A stretch of 7,641 nucleotides of DNA from JAVBOP01 sp031550405 (GTDB taxonomy: Bacteria > Bacteroidota > Ignavibacteria > Kapaibacteriales > UBA2268): the NCBI GenBank assembly GCA_031550405.1, contig JAVBOP010000056.1, positions 1-7,641 on the forward strand, in the 5' to 3' direction. Below the pieces are notes generated by a model. It saw only the letters and a list, made by a program, of their open reading frames with translations. It was not told the DNA's origin and searched no databases. A program made the translations under genes and the position numbers. Positions within the stretch are counted from its first letter, which is position 1. Each line of letters starts with the position of its first letter. Positions 4,848-7,641 of this stretch are shown here, piece after piece.

Positions 4848-5477
4848 ATGAGACAAAACAAAACGCTTATAAGCGTAATTCTAATTTCACTCGGCTTATT
4901 GCTTATGCCGAATTATACTGCTAATGCACTTTGTCCACCCGGTTATGATGGTCCTTATTGGATGGAAGTAGAACATCCTTTCGGTTCTATCGGTTCCTGC
5001 AATGTTCAGTTTGAATACTGCATCAGCGTCAATGAAACTACAGGAATGTGGGAAGTTCACATCGGCGAAGTAAGAATACCTAACCAATCGGGCTGCTCAA
5101 TAGAGCAATTATTGGAAATTGACTACCTGGTTTACGTAAACTATTTCGTAGGACTTGTATTGAAAGAACAGCTACAGCAAGGAAATATTGATATCATACC
5201 TTGTAGAAAAGGAACTGACGAGATTCTAACTGTAGTTGTGAATGAGTGCATGTCGGAAGCTCACTATGATCCTGACCTGAGCGAGCCGGGGAAAGGAGGT
5301 TATGTTTTTAGACCCTGTGGTAAGTTGCCAACTGGATTTTGCTTGCTTCCCGCAACAGTTTGCAAGGATGATTCTGGCAATGTTATAGTCAACGGAGTTA
5401 CGCACTCAACTAATAAGTGTTACGAAATCAGAACAAGCACAGGGCAATTAATAAATTGTTATTCTCCCTGTCCTTAA
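4848..5477 (+). CDS. Cysteine-rich secreted protein of unrecognised family
   Basis: I do not recognise a named family. The 209 residues start with a signal peptide (MRQNKTLISVILISLGLLLMPNYTANA, cleavage likely near 27). The mature part begins LCPPGYDGP and contains 12 cysteines (29, 51, 58, 83, 119, 134, 157, 165, 172, 191, 204, 208). An even number of cysteines in an exported protein suggests up to six disulfides and a compact extracellular or periplasmic fold. It is rich in Gly, Pro and Tyr, has no transmembrane segment after the signal and no T9SS sorting domain. The last residues, CYSPCP, close the chain with two cysteines. The start is fixed by GGAGGT four bases upstream. An intrinsic terminator follows at 5488-5520, so it is probably a single-gene transcript separate from the next gene. 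Its role is unknown. Confidence 0.85.
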   Translation: MRQNKTLISVILISLGLLLMPNYTANALCPPGYDGPYWMEVEHPFGSIGSCNVQFEYCISVNETTGMWEVHIGEVRIPNQSGCSIEQLLEIDYLVYVNYFVGLVLKEQLQQGNIDIIPCRKGTDEILTVVVNECMSEAHYDPDLSEPGKGGYVFRPCGKLPTGFCLLPATVCKDDSGNVIVNGVTHSTNKCYEIRTSTGQLINCYSPCP

Positions 5478-5487
5478 TTTAACGACC

Positions 5488-5520
5488 AAAGGATATAGCG
5501 ATATTTTCGCTGTATCCTTT
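5488..5520 (+). terminator. Intrinsic terminator after the cysteine-rich protein gene
   Basis: Arms 5488-5501 and 5507-5520 form a 14-base-pair stem with one G-U pair around the loop TATTT, followed by ATTTAT. It starts 11 bases after the stop codon at 5475-5477. The T-run is short but the stem is strong. Confidence 0.8.
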
Positions 5521-5587
5521 ATTTATAAACGTAATGTATTATAATTTTTAAATAAACAGATTAAATAAATATTATTAAAAGGAACAA

Positions 5588-7318
5588 ATGAAAAAAATAT
5601 TGATATTTTTAACACGTATTACGCTAACATGTATTATGCTGTTTTGCTCGGTCAGTGCAGATGTATATTCTCAGACAGCAGGTGCCTTTGAAGTTATTGT
5701 GCTTCCAACAAAAAACGACTCTGCAACTCCAGCGGAAGAAAGGGTGAACTATTACTACAGCTTCCATCAATGTAATGATTCTACATATTTCCCAGCACTT
5801 TACTCAATATTTATAAGAAATGACAAAACAGGAGAAATAACAGAACACAGTAAGTATAAGTTTCCAGAAGTATGGGAGGATATGTCATGTATTAAGACAA
5901 AGATAACGCCTCAACCCTATTCAAACAAACTGTGGATATATGGAGGTGCCATGTCAGATATAGGAAGTGCTAAATTTATTACAATAGAAGATGGAGTATT
6001 TAAGAGGGAGATAATTGGCGAAAAATATGAAAAGTGGGATACTTTAAGAGATGTAACCAGAGTAGCGTCTTTTCCACGGAAAGAATGGGAGCAGCATTAT
6101 ACAGAAAAAGATGCCTGTTTTTACTATATGAACCACTATATGTATTATGTAGGTTCTGATCTCCATGTTGCAAAAAACACAATAACAAAGATGTCTCCGA
6201 CATCGCAGGAGAAGGTAGTATATGAAATAATAGATACAATCACACCGATGGAAGAGAATTCTTGGGAGAGCCCTTTTGCGTGGACTACGGGCTATCTAGG
6301 TGATGAATACTGGGACAATGCTTCCATAGTTATGCCTGATTCCACCGTTTGGATGGTAGCAAATACTAAACATATAGTGAAATTTGACGATAAAACAAAA
6401 GAATTTTCCAACTGGCATGTTGATTCAATATTATCTCCATTTGATATAGTTGCAACTTTATCTTCAAGTCAGTTATTCTTAATGCGAGATGATGAAAATT
6501 ACAGGAACTCGAAAGTATCTCTATTTCTGGGAGAGAAGGCGGGCATAATAAGCTGGGATAATGGGAAATGGAATAGAGAAGAAGTGGACTTTAGTGGCTC
6601 AAAAACTTTTACAGAAGCTCCAGAAAAAAAACATGGATTTGAACTCATACAAACTCCATTTTATTGGGGTAAGGACGAGATAGCATTTCCTATAGCTCAC
6701 TCTAAAAATGCAGAAAACACCGTGCTGCAATCTCTTAGCGCCCGTACGCTGATAATATATAACTACAAAACCAAAAAAGCCAGAGATTTCATTATTCCTG
6801 TAGAAGCGTTTAATGGCAATGAAGATGTTCTAACAAAATCTCGACCTATTCAAGGTTATGATAAAGTGTCTAAGCGTAATTTTACTCGCTGTATCAAAGA
6901 ATTGAATGATGGCTGCAAGGGGATATTAATAGCATTGGATGGCTTTTGCGAATATAGAGGCGTCTATGTAATTTATGACCCTGAAAAAGATGAGAGCAAC
7001 AGTATTTCGAATGAAGTTGATGGAATACTGCCCAATTTGTGGTTCAAGAAGGTCTATCCCAACCCAGTCAAGCACACATTAAACGCAGAGGTCTGGTGCT
7101 TTTTAAGAGATATAAGCGACTTGGATTTGGGCTTGTATAATTTTATGGGGCAGAAAATATTGAATTTGAACAATGATTTCGAATATGATGCAGCTAACCG
7201 CCTAATACGTATAACTGCTAAAATCCCGCAAGATATTTCTGCTGGTCTGTATTTTCTGAATATCAACAATGGCTCGGAACATAAAACCCAAGCCGTTGCT
7301 ATTGGCATTGGTATGTAA
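5588..7318 (+). CDS. Large secreted T9SS cargo protein, possibly beta-propeller
   Basis: This 576-residue protein has a signal peptide (MKKILIFLTRITLTCIMLFC then SVSADVYSQ; cleavage near residue 24 or 29). The final 90 residues form a T9SS C-terminal domain: VYPNP at 489-493, GLYNFMGQKIL (29-39 of that domain) and SAGLYFLNINNG near the end, so export across the outer membrane is expected. The middle has repeated aromatic strands such as NKLWIYGG, DSTVWMVANTKHIVKFDDKT and GIISWDNGKWNREEVD, reminiscent of propeller blades, but I cannot assign a family or a catalytic site. The start is supported by AAAGGA five bases before the ATG. A TATAAT at 5540-5545 may be its -10 element. A terminator at 7339-7370 ends the unit. 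The C-terminus runs slightly past the usual sorting-domain end (AVAIGIGM). Confidence 0.87.
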   Translation: MKKILIFLTRITLTCIMLFCSVSADVYSQTAGAFEVIVLPTKNDSATPAEERVNYYYSFHQCNDSTYFPALYSIFIRNDKTGEITEHSKYKFPEVWEDMSCIKTKITPQPYSNKLWIYGGAMSDIGSAKFITIEDGVFKREIIGEKYEKWDTLRDVTRVASFPRKEWEQHYTEKDACFYYMNHYMYYVGSDLHVAKNTITKMSPTSQEKVVYEIIDTITPMEENSWESPFAWTTGYLGDEYWDNASIVMPDSTVWMVANTKHIVKFDDKTKEFSNWHVDSILSPFDIVATLSSSQLFLMRDDENYRNSKVSLFLGEKAGIISWDNGKWNREEVDFSGSKTFTEAPEKKHGFELIQTPFYWGKDEIAFPIAHSKNAENTVLQSLSARTLIIYNYKTKKARDFIIPVEAFNGNEDVLTKSRPIQGYDKVSKRNFTRCIKELNDGCKGILIALDGFCEYRGVYVIYDPEKDESNSISNEVDGILPNLWFKKVYPNPVKHTLNAEVWCFLRDISDLDLGLYNFMGQKILNLNNDFEYDAANRLIRITAKIPQDISAGLYFLNINNGSEHKTQAVAIGIGM

Positions 7319-7338
7319 TGTTGGTATAAATATAAATA

Positions 7339-7370
7339 AATCCGGATCTATATAACCATAGATTCGGATT
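7339..7370. terminator. Intrinsic terminator, possibly bidirectional
   Basis: Arms 7339-7351 and 7358-7370 form a 13-base-pair stem with one G-U pair and a six-base loop, ATAACC. The stem is flanked by ATTT on the right and AAATA on the left, so it could stop the + strand T9SS gene (stop codon 7316-7318) and also any - strand transcript from the transposase remnant. Confidence 0.75.
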
Positions 7371-7371
7371 A

Positions 7372-7641
7372 TTTGAATAGCATTTGTTTTTCTTTTAAAT
7401 CTTGCTGTTATAGCCCTATGGCGAATGTTTCGGCTTTCGTTTTTATGTGTTTTTCAGGCAGAATAAATTCTGCATAACTATGCCAATGGTCAGTGCAAAA
7501 CCAGCTTATCTCCTTATTTTTCAAAGAGTTCCACGATTTTAATCCTGTTTTTGTACTTCTGCCGCCACAGACAAAAGCGATGAACCGTTTGCCAAGTCTA
7601 TCAACAGCAATCCATATCCATAAGTATCTTTTTTTAAACAT
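7372..7641 (-). pseudogene. IS1-family transposase, decayed 3' end (5' part outside window)
   Basis: The open frame (7641 to a TAA at 7408-7410) encodes LWIWIAVDRLGKRFIAFVCG, then RSTKTGLKSWNSL and WFCTDHWHSYAEF, ending HIKTKAETFAIGL. This is the IS1-type DDE transposase domain: D51 in CTDHW (numbering from 7641) is the second catalytic Asp. Members of this group continue after KAETF with a conserved Glu and then GYNS. Here GGCTATAACAGC (GYNS) is present but out of frame, because two bases of the preceding Glu codon appear to be missing. Further on, ARFKRKT and CYSK-like codons appear in shifted frames with a short deletion between. The element is therefore probably inactive. The Met at 7641 is only the window edge, not a start. 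The family assignment rests on motif memory, not a search. Confidence 0.75.

Noticed and set aside
7054..7308. - strand 84-codon frame opposite the T9SS sorting domain
   Set aside because: Antisense shadow of a clearly coding region with no start signal.

Overview
The window is AT-rich and looks like a chromosomal segment of a Bacteroidota or related FCB-group bacterium. Two predicted secreted proteins end in type IX secretion (T9SS) C-terminal sorting domains (SPNP and YPNP motifs). A third is a GLUG-repeat surface protein of the kind common in that group. Two genes on the + strand have clear Shine-Dalgarno sequences (GGAGGT and AAAGGA). That is less typical of classical Bacteroidia and may point to an Ignavibacteria- or Kapabacteria-like lineage, but this is only an inference.

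Layout. The left part (1-4380) reads on the - strand. From the upstream end it holds aspartate ammonia-lyase (aspA), a leucine-rich-repeat T9SS protein 22 bases downstream, two tandem copies of a GC-rich palindromic element (copies 4 and 3), a small DUF559/Vsr-like nuclease gene, two more palindrome copies (2 and 1), and the 5' part of a GLUG-repeat secreted protein that leaves the window at base 1. The middle (4381-4847) is a divergent intergenic region with a promoter-like sequence, a possible nine-codon leader ORF and a strong hairpin. The right part (4848-7318) carries two + strand genes for exported proteins. One is cysteine-rich with no family I recognise, the other is a large T9SS cargo protein, and each is followed by an intrinsic terminator. 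At the right edge is the decayed 3' end of an IS1-type transposase on the - strand.

The most interesting part is 650-1600. Four related palindromes flank a nuclease gene. Copy 1 lies in frame inside the N-terminus of the GLUG protein, where it separates a lysine-bearing n-region (MKKYSL) from the hydrophobic core of what looks like one signal peptide. All four copies keep the same - strand frame open, giving a peptide with the core ISSKS(P/T)LGDLG. Copies 3 and 4 belong to a 132-base duplication that carries its own ATG and MKKYSL start. Together this looks like a protein-embedding palindromic element, comparable in concept to Rickettsia palindromic elements or REPIN-RAYT pairs, with a Vsr-like nuclease as the candidate mobilising enzyme. 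The nuclease link is inferred from position alone.
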